From contig CAVYWD010000011.1 of assembly GCA_963772225.1 (NCBI GenBank), positions 310,001 through 374,000 on the forward strand: 64,000 nt of DNA. Reading direction: 5' to 3'. A program made the position numbers and the translations under genes. The stretch's first letter is position 1. Each line of letters starts with the position of its first letter. A model generated the notes under the pieces. The model saw only the letters and a list, made by a program, of their open reading frames with translations. It ran no database searches and was not told the origin of the DNA. This document shows positions 9,359 to 18,612 of the stretch, one piece after another. Origin of the DNA: CAVYWD01 sp963772225. GTDB taxonomy: Bacteria > Myxococcota > Myxococcia > Myxococcales > UBA5297.

Positions 9359-10498
9359 GTGATCGCGTCGACCGCCTTGTTCCCGAGCAACGTCGAAGGT
9401 CCCGCGAGCCCGGCGCCGCGCTCGCCGCTCCCGTTCGCGGTGACCCGTGAAGATCCGCGCCTGGAGGAACGGCTGCTCGACCAGCTCGGGGCCGGCCCGA
9501 AGCGGGTGTTCGGCATCACCGGTGCGGGCTGCACGCTCCTCCACCTGGCCGCCCGGCCGGACGTGGTCTCGCTGATCGGCGCGGACATCGACCCGGTCCA
9601 GACGTGCTGGGCGCGCTTCAAGCTACAAGCCTCGCGGGCGCTGAGCCGCAAGGACTTCTGCCGCGCCGTCGGCATCTCGCACGTCGACCCGCAGGCGCGC
9701 GAGGCGCTCATCGGCCGGGTCGCCCAGGCGCTGAGCGTCGAGGACCGCACGCTGCTCAAGGCCCACGGGGTCTTCTTCGCCGGCGGGGCCTTCGACGAAG
9801 GCACGTTCGAACGCCTCTTCGCCTGCTGGCGGGCGTTCGTGGAGCGCTTCATCGCGCCGCGCGAGCAGATTCACCGCATCTTCGAAGGCGACCGCGACGC
9901 CGCGGAGGCGATGACCGCCTCGGACCTTTGGCCCGTCTCCTTCGAGCTCTTCTTCCACCAGAGCCTTTTGTTCGCGCTCTTCGGCGGCGACGCCGTCCAG
10001 CACGCCCCGCCCGGCAGCTACCCGCGCTACTTCCGCGCGCGCTTCGAGTGGGCGCTCGCCCAACCCGACGCGCCGGCGAACCCCTACCTGTCTCACCTGC
10101 TCCGCGGCCGGTATGGCGCGCTGGACCGGCGCGAGGCGCTGCCGGACTATCTGTTGCCGGAGCGCTACGCCCAACTCGAGGGCAGCGCTGGCAAGGTCAC
10201 CTGCGAGACCGCCGACGTCGCCCGCGCGCTGTCTCTCCACCCGGGGCCGTACGACATGATTCAGCTGTCGAACATCCTCGACTGGTCCAGCCCGGAAGAG
10301 ACCCGCGCGCTGTCCGCGCCGGTGCTCGAGCACCTGGCGCCGGGCGGCCTCCTATTGGTGCGCCAGCTCAACAACGTCCGGCCGCTCCCGACCTCGTGGA
10401 TGGAGGCGCTCGACTTCGACCCGGCGCTCGAGCGCGCCCTCCATTCGCTGGACCGCAGCTTCCTCTACTCCGCCGTGCGCGTGGGGCGAAAGACATGA
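9359..10498 (+). CDS. BtaA-like 3-amino-3-carboxypropyl transferase (DUF3419)
   Basis: 379 residues from a GTG at 9359. The protein has the DUF3419/BtaA pattern: SAM-site region RVFGITGAGCTLLHLAA then LIGADIDPVQ, a long middle section with SYPRYFRARFEWAL, and a second methyltransferase-like part (YDMIQLSNILDWSS, LAPGGLLLVRQLNN). BtaA transfers the aminocarboxypropyl group of SAM to diacylglycerol in betaine-lipid synthesis. The usual methylating partner BtaB is not adjacent; instead the stop overlaps the start of a PlsC-type acyltransferase by 4 bases (ATGA), which points to coupled synthesis of a lipid. The family is well supported; the exact product is inference. Confidence 0.8.
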   Translation: MIASTALFPSNVEGPASPAPRSPLPFAVTREDPRLEERLLDQLGAGPKRVFGITGAGCTLLHLAARPDVVSLIGADIDPVQTCWARFKLQASRALSRKDFCRAVGISHVDPQAREALIGRVAQALSVEDRTLLKAHGVFFAGGAFDEGTFERLFACWRAFVERFIAPREQIHRIFEGDRDAAEAMTASDLWPVSFELFFHQSLLFALFGGDAVQHAPPGSYPRYFRARFEWALAQPDAPANPYLSHLLRGRYGALDRREALPDYLLPERYAQLEGSAGKVTCETADVARALSLHPGPYDMIQLSNILDWSSPEETRALSAPVLEHLAPGGLLLVRQLNNVRPLPTSWMEALDFDPALERALHSLDRSFLYSAVRVGRKT

Positions 10499-11262
10499 CA
10501 GGCCCGGTGGAACCCGTGGCGGGCGCGGCGCAAGACCCGCTCTTGACTCGCTCCCTGGGGGCGCTGCGGACGGCGGTGGCCACGCCCGTGGTCGGGGCCG
10601 AGACTGCGGCTCTCGGCACTGCGGTCATCCTCGCGTCGCCCTTCACGCGAAAGGTGCAGGAGCCCATCCAGCGTCTCTGGGCAAGGGGCCTGCTCTCGGC
10701 GTGCGGAGTGCGCCTTTCCGTCGAAGGCTTGGACAAGGTCGACCCCGCCCAGCGCTACGTCCTGGTGAGCAACCACCAGAGCCACCTGGACGTGCCCTGC
10801 CTCATCCGAGCGCTGCCCCTCGCCGTGCGGTTCGTGGCCAAGAAAGAGCTATTCAAGGTGCCCATCTTCGGCCACGCCATGCGAGCGCTGGGCGAGGTGG
10901 ACGTCGACCGACGAAACCCGACCGAGGCCCACCGCAAGCTCATCGAGGCGCAAGAAGGTGTGGCGCAGGTCTACTCGCTGCTCTTCTTCGCCGAGGGTCA
11001 CCGGAGCCCGGACGGCCGCCTGATGCCGTTCAAGCGCGGCGCCGCCATCATGTCGCTCCAGCTCGGCCTGCCGATCCTGCCGCTGGCGGTCACCGGCACC
11101 AACCGGATCTTCAAGCCGGGGTGGAACGTCCTGCGCCCCGGCCCGGCCCGAGTGGAGATCGGCGACCCAATCTGGCCCGGCGACAGCGGCCTGAACGAGC
11201 GCGACCGCCTGCTGACGACCGTGCGCGATCAAATCCAGCGCATGATCGCCCGCGGACTCTGA
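10495..11262 (+). CDS. 1-acyl-glycerol-3-phosphate acyltransferase family (PlsC-like)
   Basis: 255 residues from ATG 10495, which overlaps the stop of the BtaA-like gene. It carries the acyltransferase motifs in order: NHQSHLDVP (HX4D catalytic), GEVDVDRRN, FFAEGHRSPDG (substrate phosphate site, here EGHRS), and LPILPLAVTGTNRI. A short hydrophobic stretch at about 50-65 probably associates with the inner membrane. The reaction would be transfer of an acyl chain to a lysolipid. Coupling to a BtaA-like gene suggests it acts on the precursor or product of that enzyme rather than as the housekeeping PlsC, but that is inference. Confidence 0.88.
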   Translation: MTGPVEPVAGAAQDPLLTRSLGALRTAVATPVVGAETAALGTAVILASPFTRKVQEPIQRLWARGLLSACGVRLSVEGLDKVDPAQRYVLVSNHQSHLDVPCLIRALPLAVRFVAKKELFKVPIFGHAMRALGEVDVDRRNPTEAHRKLIEAQEGVAQVYSLLFFAEGHRSPDGRLMPFKRGAAIMSLQLGLPILPLAVTGTNRIFKPGWNVLRPGPARVEIGDPIWPGDSGLNERDRLLTTVRDQIQRMIARGL

Positions 11263-11322
11263 CGACGCTTGAGTGGCGCGAAAGGTCGCCCCGGCTCCCG
11301 ATGGGGCCTATCTTCTCCGCTC

Positions 11323-12021
11323 ATGACCCTCCTCCGCGTCTACGGCGAGTGCATCCTGCGGACCTTCAAGGCCCTGGGGCGAAGCCTCTGGACGGTCCTG
11401 CTGCCCATCGCCTACCTCGCGCTGGTAGGCCCGCTGGCCGCGCTGCTCGCCCCCTTGAGGTTCGTGGGCGGGTTCCTCATGGCTCTGGCGCTCGCCGCTC
11501 TGGCCGCCTCGCTGCTCTACGTCGTCGCCGAGCTGGTGCGCGGCATGCCCGTGCGGCTGCGCGAGATGCCTCAGAGCGCGCGCCCCTACTTCTGGCCGAT
11601 CATGAACGTCGCGTTCGTCTTCTGGATCGCCGACTTCTTCATCCGGCCGGTGCTCGCCCAGACGTCCAGCGGCGAGGCTATCCTCGTCGCGCTCAACGCC
11701 ACGCTGTTCGTGCTCTTCAACGCGGTGCCCGAGGTCATCTATCAGAAGGGCGAATACGGCGGCCTCGCCGCCATGATGGCCAGCGTGAAGTTCATCGAGG
11801 AGCACTGGATCGAGTGGCTCATCCCCAACGTCGCGCTCGGCGCGGCCTTCTGGTTCGGGTTGGGCGCGCTCCAGGCGCTCCCGCTGGGGGTCGTCCTGGA
11901 GCCCATCGCCTTCGGCGCGCTGCTGCTCTGGTCGCTCGTCTTCCGCGGCTACCTGTTCGAGGCGCTGGACCGCTCGCGGGCCCGCCAGCGGGCGCTTCGG
12001 TATCGGCTCGGCGGCCGGTAG
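11323..12021 (+). CDS. Multi-spanning inner-membrane protein of unknown function
   Basis: 232 residues from ATG 11323 (an upstream in-frame start at 11269 would add an unlikely polar leader). About six hydrophobic segments are visible, for example LWTVLLPIAYLALVGPLAA, FLMALALAALAASLLYVV, MNVAFVFWIADFFI and LWSLVFRGYLFEAL. No transporter or enzyme motif was recognised. It begins 60 bases after the acyltransferase stop on the same strand, so it may belong to the same lipid operon, and it is the last gene before the low-GC island. Confidence 0.75.
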   Translation: MTLLRVYGECILRTFKALGRSLWTVLLPIAYLALVGPLAALLAPLRFVGGFLMALALAALAASLLYVVAELVRGMPVRLREMPQSARPYFWPIMNVAFVFWIADFFIRPVLAQTSSGEAILVALNATLFVLFNAVPEVIYQKGEYGGLAAMMASVKFIEEHWIEWLIPNVALGAAFWFGLGALQALPLGVVLEPIAFGALLLWSLVFRGYLFEALDRSRARQRALRYRLGGR

Positions 12022-12112
12022 TCCTTTAGGCGCGAGATCTCGAGCAGTCGGGCGAAGACGCTCGGCGGGCCCGACCCACCACGTTGGGGCGGCTGGTACC
12101 AAGCGCCTGAAG

Positions 12113-12229
12113 TTCGTTCTGAAATGGATAGCCTCCCCGTTCAGCCTGAGCGAAGGCCGAAGTCGAAGGCCCCTCGACCAGCTCGGGCTGAACGGGTTGG
12201 AGATTCCGGAAAGAGCTTGGGCGGGCAGT
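12113..12229 (+). repeat. REP-like palindromic repeat, copy A
   Basis: About 117 bases that match 16074-16198 in the same orientation at roughly 80% by eye. The core is an imperfect palindrome: 12136-12151 pairs with 12181-12196 at 15 of 16 positions around a 29-base loop, with a second smaller stem inside. The two copies bound the low-GC island holding the propeller-protein genes. No transposase is linked. Confidence 0.75.
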
Positions 12230-12388
12230 GCGAGGCGCTGAGGCGTTGACCCGAATTTCATCCAGGGGCCTTCAAGACAGGGGCGTTCGAGCGCTTGCGG
12301 GCAACGGAGCGAACCCCTCACCCGAGCTCGGCGGCCCGCGTGGCCGCCCTGAGTCGGGACTGTGCTCTCGGCCCTCCCGGAGGAGGCG

Positions 12389-12584
12389 ATGGACGTTCTG
12401 GCTCGCAGAAGGACGCTGGCGCTCGGCTCGGCGCTTCTCCTCGTCGCCTGCCAGCTCGGCCAGAGCCTCCACTCCCGACCGCTCGAGAAGGGATGCGAGC
12501 GCCGACGACGCCGGGCCGGAAGCCGACGCGGGCGTCCAGACGCCGTCAAGAGCTCCGGCTGCTCGGTCGGAGAACGCTCCATAA
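12389..12584 (+). pseudogene. Broken lipoprotein leader with Asp-Ala linker
   Basis: GGAGGAGGCG precedes an ATG at 12389 that opens MDVLARRRTLALGSALLLVACQLG, a clear lipoprotein signal with lipobox LVAC. About 35 residues in, the frame becomes Arg-rich; one base over, the sequence reads DASADDAGPEADAGVQTP, a linker like that of the lipoprotein at 14383-15600, and stops at 12584. So this looks like the front end of a third relative of the propeller lipoproteins, with a single-base frame break near 12500 and no catalytic domain. A genuine 65-residue lipoprotein with a sequencing error is the alternative. Confidence 0.5.
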
Positions 12585-12702
12585 CGCGATCGACGCATTC
12601 GCGACGAGCTTGCCGGCCCCGTCGAAGACGTCCTCGGCAGTATTTGAGCAAGACTCGGCACGCATGAGAAACGACGTGCCGTGCGGCAAGAAGGTGCGAA
12701 CG

Positions 12703-14199
12703 ATGATGCCCGCGAAACGCCACGAACCCTGTCTGCCCAGCCACGACGCGGCTCGGTCCGTGAGATCTTTCTCGGCCGCCTCCTGGGCTCACCTGGGGAT
12801 CGGCGCCGCAGTCTTCGTCGCGGCCGCCGCCGTCCCCAGACCCGTCGCCGCCAAGAGCCCGATCGATTACTTCACACCGACCCCGATCATAAGTCCTCTT
12901 TCCTCGACCTGCTGGGGCGCCAACCAGGTGGGCTCTCGCGATCAGTCGAACGGCCTGGAGGACAAGTCGCTGGCCGATTGGAACTATTGGGATGGTGGCA
13001 TCATAAAGGATGACCAGACGGGCACCTATCATATGTTCGCCTCCCGCTGGAAACAGTCTGACGGTCACGGCGGATGGCAATACGACTCACATTGCACTCA
13101 TGCGACGAGCGACAACCTTTTCGGCCCCTATACCGACCAAGGCCAATGCTTCACAGACAATGGCGGCATGTGCCACAACGTGAACGCGCTGAAACTGAAG
13201 ACTGGCGACACCAGCGGCAAGAAGTTTGCCATCACGTGTAGCGGAGGCGTCGGAGGCTCCGGCCGAGCCTATGGCGCAGATTCATTGGATGGACCGTGGA
13301 CATATCTCGGCGACATCCAGTTGGACTTGAACGGATACAGCGGCGAATACAGCATGGCCGACAATTTTCGCACGATTCTGCGTCCCGATGGAAAGTACGA
13401 GTGCATGAACAGTCGGATCGGTCTCGCCGACAACGTGCTGGGGCCCTACAAGGCTCAAATGGCCAATAACTTCACCAATACAGTTCCAGGGTCGCCGACA
13501 ACCAACATGGAAGATCCATCCATCTTCTATGCCGGAGGCGTGTACCACGTCATTTATCACTGCTGGTCCACGGGGCTGGCGTATCTCTACACGTCCCAAG
13601 ATGGCATCCACAACTGGACGATGGAACCGGGCATCGCCTATGACCCATCAACGAATATGGTGCGGTATACGGATGGTACGGTCAATCATTGGCCTCTGTT
13701 AGAACGTTCCAGCGCCTATATCGAGAACGGCCACGTGGTTGCGATGACGTTCGCGGCAATCGACGTTCAAAAAGCGGACGACAAGGGTAACGACGGCAAC
13801 GGCAGCAAGGTCATCGTCGTGCCTTTCGACGGCGAGCTCTATGACAGCGATAACGGAAACGGCGGGGAGGACGCCGGTTGGGGCGACGGCGGTCTGGGCG
13901 GGAGCGACGGCGGCGTGGACGGTGGCGCGTCCGACGGCGCCAGGCTCAGGGACGACGGCGGCATCGACGGCGGCGGGCTCGACCGCGATGCATCGGCAGT
14001 CTCGGACGGCGCCGTGGCCGCCGACGCCGGGCGAACGACGGCGGACGCAGGCGCATGGGGCGACGCCGGCAAGGGCGAAGTGGTGCTTGGCTCTTCGTGT
14101 GGAACGGCAGAGAACCGGGCCACGAGCGCCGGCATATCCTGGCTGGCGTTCGGGCTGGTCGTCGCATCCATGGCTCGCCGCCGGCAACGCTCGCGGTGA
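12703..14199 (+). CDS. Secreted beta-propeller protein, GH43-like, with C-terminal anchor
   Basis: 498 residues from ATG 12703 (AAGAAGG upstream; an ATG at 12664 is also in frame). A signal peptide ends near VPRPVAA. Residues about 50-390 show the repeated blades of a GH43/GH32-type five-bladed propeller: GSRDQSNGLED, WNYWDGGIIK, DSLDGPWTY, NMEDPSIFYAGG, SQDGIHNW, RYTDGTVNHW and ENGHVV, with several acidic residues placed as such hydrolases use them. A Gly/Asp-rich linker (about 395-460) leads to a Cys, a hydrophobic span and ARRRQRSR, resembling a MYXO-CTERM sorting tail. It is convergent with a paralogue at 14383. Base composition is visibly lower in GC than the surroundings. The glycan substrate is unknown. 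Confidence 0.75.
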   Translation: MMPAKRHEPCLPSHDAARSVRSFSAASWAHLGIGAAVFVAAAAVPRPVAAKSPIDYFTPTPIISPLSSTCWGANQVGSRDQSNGLEDKSLADWNYWDGGIIKDDQTGTYHMFASRWKQSDGHGGWQYDSHCTHATSDNLFGPYTDQGQCFTDNGGMCHNVNALKLKTGDTSGKKFAITCSGGVGGSGRAYGADSLDGPWTYLGDIQLDLNGYSGEYSMADNFRTILRPDGKYECMNSRIGLADNVLGPYKAQMANNFTNTVPGSPTTNMEDPSIFYAGGVYHVIYHCWSTGLAYLYTSQDGIHNWTMEPGIAYDPSTNMVRYTDGTVNHWPLLERSSAYIENGHVVAMTFAAIDVQKADDKGNDGNGSKVIVVPFDGELYDSDNGNGGEDAGWGDGGLGGSDGGVDGGASDGARLRDDGGIDGGGLDRDASAVSDGAVAADAGRTTADAGAWGDAGKGEVVLGSSCGTAENRATSAGISWLAFGLVVASMARRRQRSR

Positions 14200-14382
14200 C
14201 GGGTCACTTGTCCAACGAACCCATTCGGGCGCTGCGGAAGACCTGACTGGGGTCAAGCTCGCTGGCTTCGGCGCGGAGCGACGCGACCGACCCCGCGCTT
14301 GAGGGCGATTGGCCCAGAGAGGGGCTTTTCGCCCATGCCTCCGCTGTCGCTGCTTCCACCGGCGCCGCCGGTGCTGACTGGC

Positions 14383-15600
14383 TCAATCGCCATTGTCGGC
14401 GTCGAAGGCCACGCCATCGAACGGAACGACGAGAATCTTGCTGCCGGTCGAGCAGCAGTTGTTGCCCTCGTCTTTGTTGATGTCAGTCACGGCGAAGGTG
14501 AAGTACGCGACGTGCCCGTTTTCCATGACCACATTGGGGCGCTCCATGTTGCCCCAGTGGTTGACGGTGCCGTCCGTGTAGCGGATGAAATCTGTCGAGC
14601 GATCGACCGCGAGGCCTGTGGCTATCCAGTTATGGATGCCGTCCTTGGACATGATGTGATACGACTTGCGGATGTTCCAATAATTATAGACGACGTGATA
14701 GTAGCCGCCGCTGTACCAGATGACGGGATCTTCGGCATAGGCGAGGTCAGCGCCTGGGTTCTCAAGGTAGATCTTGGGCGTCTGCACCGTGTACTTCCCG
14801 AGGACGTTGTCACTATTCATGACGGCGCCGGCCCCGGAGATCGCCCAATACCTCTTGTCTGGCCCGACGAAGATTTGCAGATTGGAAGTGACATCGCCGA
14901 CATGGAATCCATTGTCGTCCCAACTGATCGAGCCCTGATAATTGAATGGCCCATCGAGCGAGCTCGACGTGAAGATCCACCCTGGCACGATTGCACTTTC
15001 GACGACCGCGTAGCTGCCATCGACCAATTGCAGTCCGGTCGTGTTGTGGCCTCTTCCATTCTGGTACGTGTACGTCGGGCCTACCTCTTTGTACGGCCCG
15101 AGGACGCTATCGCTGACAGCATGCACGGAGACCGAGTCGCTCAACCAAGCCGCGATCCCCTTGCTGGCCTGCCACTTGCTGCAAAAGAGATGGTATTTGC
15201 CGTCCGCGGCTTTGATGATCTTGCCGTCCCAGTAGCGCCAGTTGGCGACGTCTTCTAGTCCGTTGGATGGATCGCGAGAACCGACGGTTGTGTAGGCCCA
15301 TGATCCGGCTGTCGTCATCGTGCCGGTGATTGGGATCGGCTGAAAATAGTCGATCATGGTCTTCTTTGTGCCCGCGTCGGCGACAGCACCAGCGTCGTGC
15401 GACTGGGACCCCGCGTCGGCGACAGCAGCATCGTGCGACTGGGACCCCGCGTCGGCGACAGCAGCATCGTACGATTGGGGCCCCGCGTCGGCGACGGCAC
15501 CGGCATCGTTGCCGGAGTCGACTCCGAGCTCCCCCGCAAGGCCCAGTTCGCACGCCCCGAGAAATGAAGCAAAGAGAAGCAGGGACTCAGCGTATCTCAC
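14383..15600 (-). CDS. Lipoprotein beta-propeller, paralogue of the preceding gene
   Basis: 405 residues. MRYAESLLLFASFLGACELG is a lipoprotein signal. A 12-residue repeat (AVADAGSQSHDA and variants, residues about 35-75) forms a flexible linker, then a propeller domain shares GSRDPSNGLED, WRYWDGKIIK, SSLDGPFNYQG, AEDPVIWYSGG, SKDGIHNW, RYTDGTVNHW and MENGHVA with the convergent gene at 12703. This copy is anchored through lipid at its N-terminus instead of a C-terminal tail. Likely a surface carbohydrate-binding or carbohydrate-cleaving protein; the GH43-like call is from fold pattern only. Lower GC than the flanks suggests acquisition with its neighbour. Confidence 0.75.
   Translation of the reverse strand: MRYAESLLLFASFLGACELGLAGELGVDSGNDAGAVADAGPQSYDAAVADAGSQSHDAAVADAGSQSHDAGAVADAGTKKTMIDYFQPIPITGTMTTAGSWAYTTVGSRDPSNGLEDVANWRYWDGKIIKAADGKYHLFCSKWQASKGIAAWLSDSVSVHAVSDSVLGPYKEVGPTYTYQNGRGHNTTGLQLVDGSYAVVESAIVPGWIFTSSSLDGPFNYQGSISWDDNGFHVGDVTSNLQIFVGPDKRYWAISGAGAVMNSDNVLGKYTVQTPKIYLENPGADLAYAEDPVIWYSGGYYHVVYNYWNIRKSYHIMSKDGIHNWIATGLAVDRSTDFIRYTDGTVNHWGNMERPNVVMENGHVAYFTFAVTDINKDEGNNCCSTGSKILVVPFDGVAFDADNGD
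15371..15509 (-). repeat. In-frame 36-base tandem repeat encoding an Asp-Ala linker
   Basis: About three and a half copies of a 36-base unit (one 39-base variant) starting CCCGCGTCGGCGACAGCA on the plus strand. Each encodes about 12 residues of type ADAGSQSHDAAV just after the lipobox of the 14383-15600 gene. The copies are nearly identical, so copy number may vary between strains. Confidence 0.85.
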
Positions 15601-16073
15601 GAATTCGCTCCGCCCGGCGACCTTGTGCGCTCGAAGGACGACCAGCCGTCTTTGGCCCGAGAGAGTGGAGGATCCTCACCCGGAATCGGGTCAGCTCCGC
15701 CCGTCCAGGTCTTGGCCGCCGCCTTGGGCCTCTTCCCGTGCACGGCGCTGGCCCCGCTCGCGAACCAGCCGCGCCCGAATGCCCGCCCTCCCCGCGAACA
15801 ACCCGATGTATCTCACCGTGGGCTGCCTCGGTGGCAACCCTTGGAGGCGGGACCCTCTCGCGTTGCTCGACGTCGAGCAGCCAGAGTAATGCTCTCGGAA
15901 TTTCGACGCGCTCAGAGACAGAACGCCTGCGGGTTGACCGGTGCGGAGCGTCCTCCCCCGGCGCTGATTGCAGGCGCCCGCCGCGTCGATGGGATAGCCG
16001 ACCCCGCGGGGCCGTCGGTGTCGTTCGATAGACTCGCCCCGTCGGCAATCGCAGGGGGGAGCACGGGTGGGGG
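15601..16073. other. Intergenic region inside the low-GC island boundary
   Basis: About 470 bases between the start of the propeller lipoprotein and repeat copy B. No open frame on either strand resembles a protein family; one leftward frame here is only an out-of-frame continuation from clpX. The promoter of the lipoprotein should lie at its left end. Confidence 0.5.
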
Positions 16074-16198
16074 CTCGTTCTGGGATGGATAGCGTTCCCG
16101 TTCAGCCCGAGCGAAGGCCGCAGGCCAGAGTCGAAGTCCCCTCGACAAGCTCGGGGTAAACGGGTTGGAGACCCCCGAAAGTACTTGGGGCAGGCAGT
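16074..16198 (+). repeat. REP-like palindromic repeat, copy B
   Basis: Direct copy of the repeat at 12113-12229, with small indels in the loop. The palindrome arms are 16097-16112 and 16149-16164 (14 of 16 pair). It ends two bases before the clpX stop codon, so it may also act as the clpX 3' end hairpin. Confidence 0.75.
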
Positions 16199-16199
16199 A

Positions 16200-17507
<1,308 letters not shown>

Positions 17508-17807
17508 GACCCGGCGGGCGGGCGCAGTGGGCCCAACCCGTCTTCCTGTGCCCCGCTCTCACGGAGCTCTTACTTCCTTCTCCATCGCCCGCGTTGCCCA
17601 GTGCACCTCAATTAGGGCCAACGGCTCGCGTGCGCCATTCTATCCCAGGGACGCCCCGAGCTTCTCCCCCCGCGCCACTTCGCCGACCGCCCACCCGGGT
17701 TTACAGCTTCAATATAGGCCCGCTGGCGCTGCCCTTGCCACGACAACCCGCCCTCGCGCGACAGTTCGCTAAAGCTCTGGAGCGCCGCGCGCCCACCGTC
17801 CAGGGGG
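17508..17807. other. Intergenic region upstream of clpX
   Basis: 300 bases between the start of clpX and the stop of the next leftward gene. clpP, the usual neighbour of clpX, is absent here. No RNA gene, promoter consensus or hairpin was recognised. Confidence 0.5.
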
Positions 17808-18458
17808 CTAGGCCTTCTCTTGCGCCGCGAGCTCCTCCACGTCCTCCGCCAACGCGGCCGCGCGCTCGGCCACGGCCGAGGGCACCCGAGAGCACCCCTT
17901 GAGCTCGCTCGCGAGCTTGCGCGCCATGGCCGCAAGGCGGCGAACGGCGAGGTCGGCCGGAGGAGCCGGCTTGGCAGGCGCCGGGTAGCGCTGGGCCAGC
18001 TCGCGGGCGACCGCGGGCGCGGGCCGCTCGTCCTCCCAGAGCGTCTCGCGGAGCGATTGGTAGTCCTTCTCGGTCAGCTGCCCGCGGCCTTCCGCGTCGG
18101 CCAGCACGCTCACGACCTCGAAGGCCGGCGGCTCCTTGAGCGACTCCTGTGCCCGAGATTCACTCGCGCTCTTGGGCTCGAGCAGCTCCTTCTCGTGCCG
18201 GGCCAAGAACGCGTAGGAGTTTGTCAGCTTCAGCGCCGTCTGGCGCTTGATGCGCAGCTCCTTGGCGCAGTAGTCCTCGAACGTCTTGAAGCCCCACTCC
18301 TCCCAGAGGTTGCCGTTTCGCACCTTCACCAAGAGGGCGCCGAGCTCAACCCAGGTGCTCTTGAACTTCTGCGCGACCAGGAGGACCTGGTGCCGCAGTG
18401 TCCCGGCCTGAACCTCGGCGGCCTTCCTGGCTACCGCCGCTTGTGCCGACGTCTGCAC
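17808..18458 (-). CDS. Conserved helical protein of unknown function
   Basis: 216 residues from a GTG at 18456-18458 preceded by GAGGGAG; a longer in-frame reading from 18665 would add an unlikely polar leader. The first half contains LGALLVKVRNGNLWEEWGF, FEDYCAKELRI and RQTALKLTNSYAFL, a pattern reminiscent of DUF3102-type and other phage or plasmid helical proteins that discuss a wHTH-like pairing of helices. The rest is Ala/Glu-rich helix with PAPAVARELAQRYP. No enzyme motif. It is cytoplasmic by absence of any signal. Function is not known and the DUF3102 resemblance is weak. Confidence 0.65.
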   Translation of the reverse strand: MQTSAQAAVARKAAEVQAGTLRHQVLLVAQKFKSTWVELGALLVKVRNGNLWEEWGFKTFEDYCAKELRIKRQTALKLTNSYAFLARHEKELLEPKSASESRAQESLKEPPAFEVVSVLADAEGRGQLTEKDYQSLRETLWEDERPAPAVARELAQRYPAPAKPAPPADLAVRRLAAMARKLASELKGCSRVPSAVAERAAALAEDVEELAAQEKA

Positions 18459-18612
18459 GCGTGCTCCCTCGCCGTTCCGGCGGACTGAAGTGATGTTCGA
18501 GAGCGCTGCCCAAGCTCCCGAGCACCGCGCGGGCCCAGACTCGAGGCCCGCGGTTCGCGGCACTCTAGCTGATTCTGGGCGCCCGGCCGTCCAGCAAGTG
18601 CGCGGCGAATGC

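Noticed and set aside
13839..14246. Several overlapping frames in the Gly/Asp-rich linker region
   Set aside because: Low-complexity DNA opens frames on both strands; the 12703 gene explains it.
14357..14373. CACCGGC/GCCGGTG hairpin between the convergent propeller genes as a terminator
   Set aside because: Three-base loop and no T-tract on either side; too weak to call.
15371..15509. Tandem repeat considered as a CRISPR array
   Set aside because: Units are contiguous without spacers, and they encode an in-frame linker.
12113..16198. Insertion sequence or composite transposon
   Set aside because: No transposase and no terminal inverted repeats or target duplications were seen; only direct REP-like copies.
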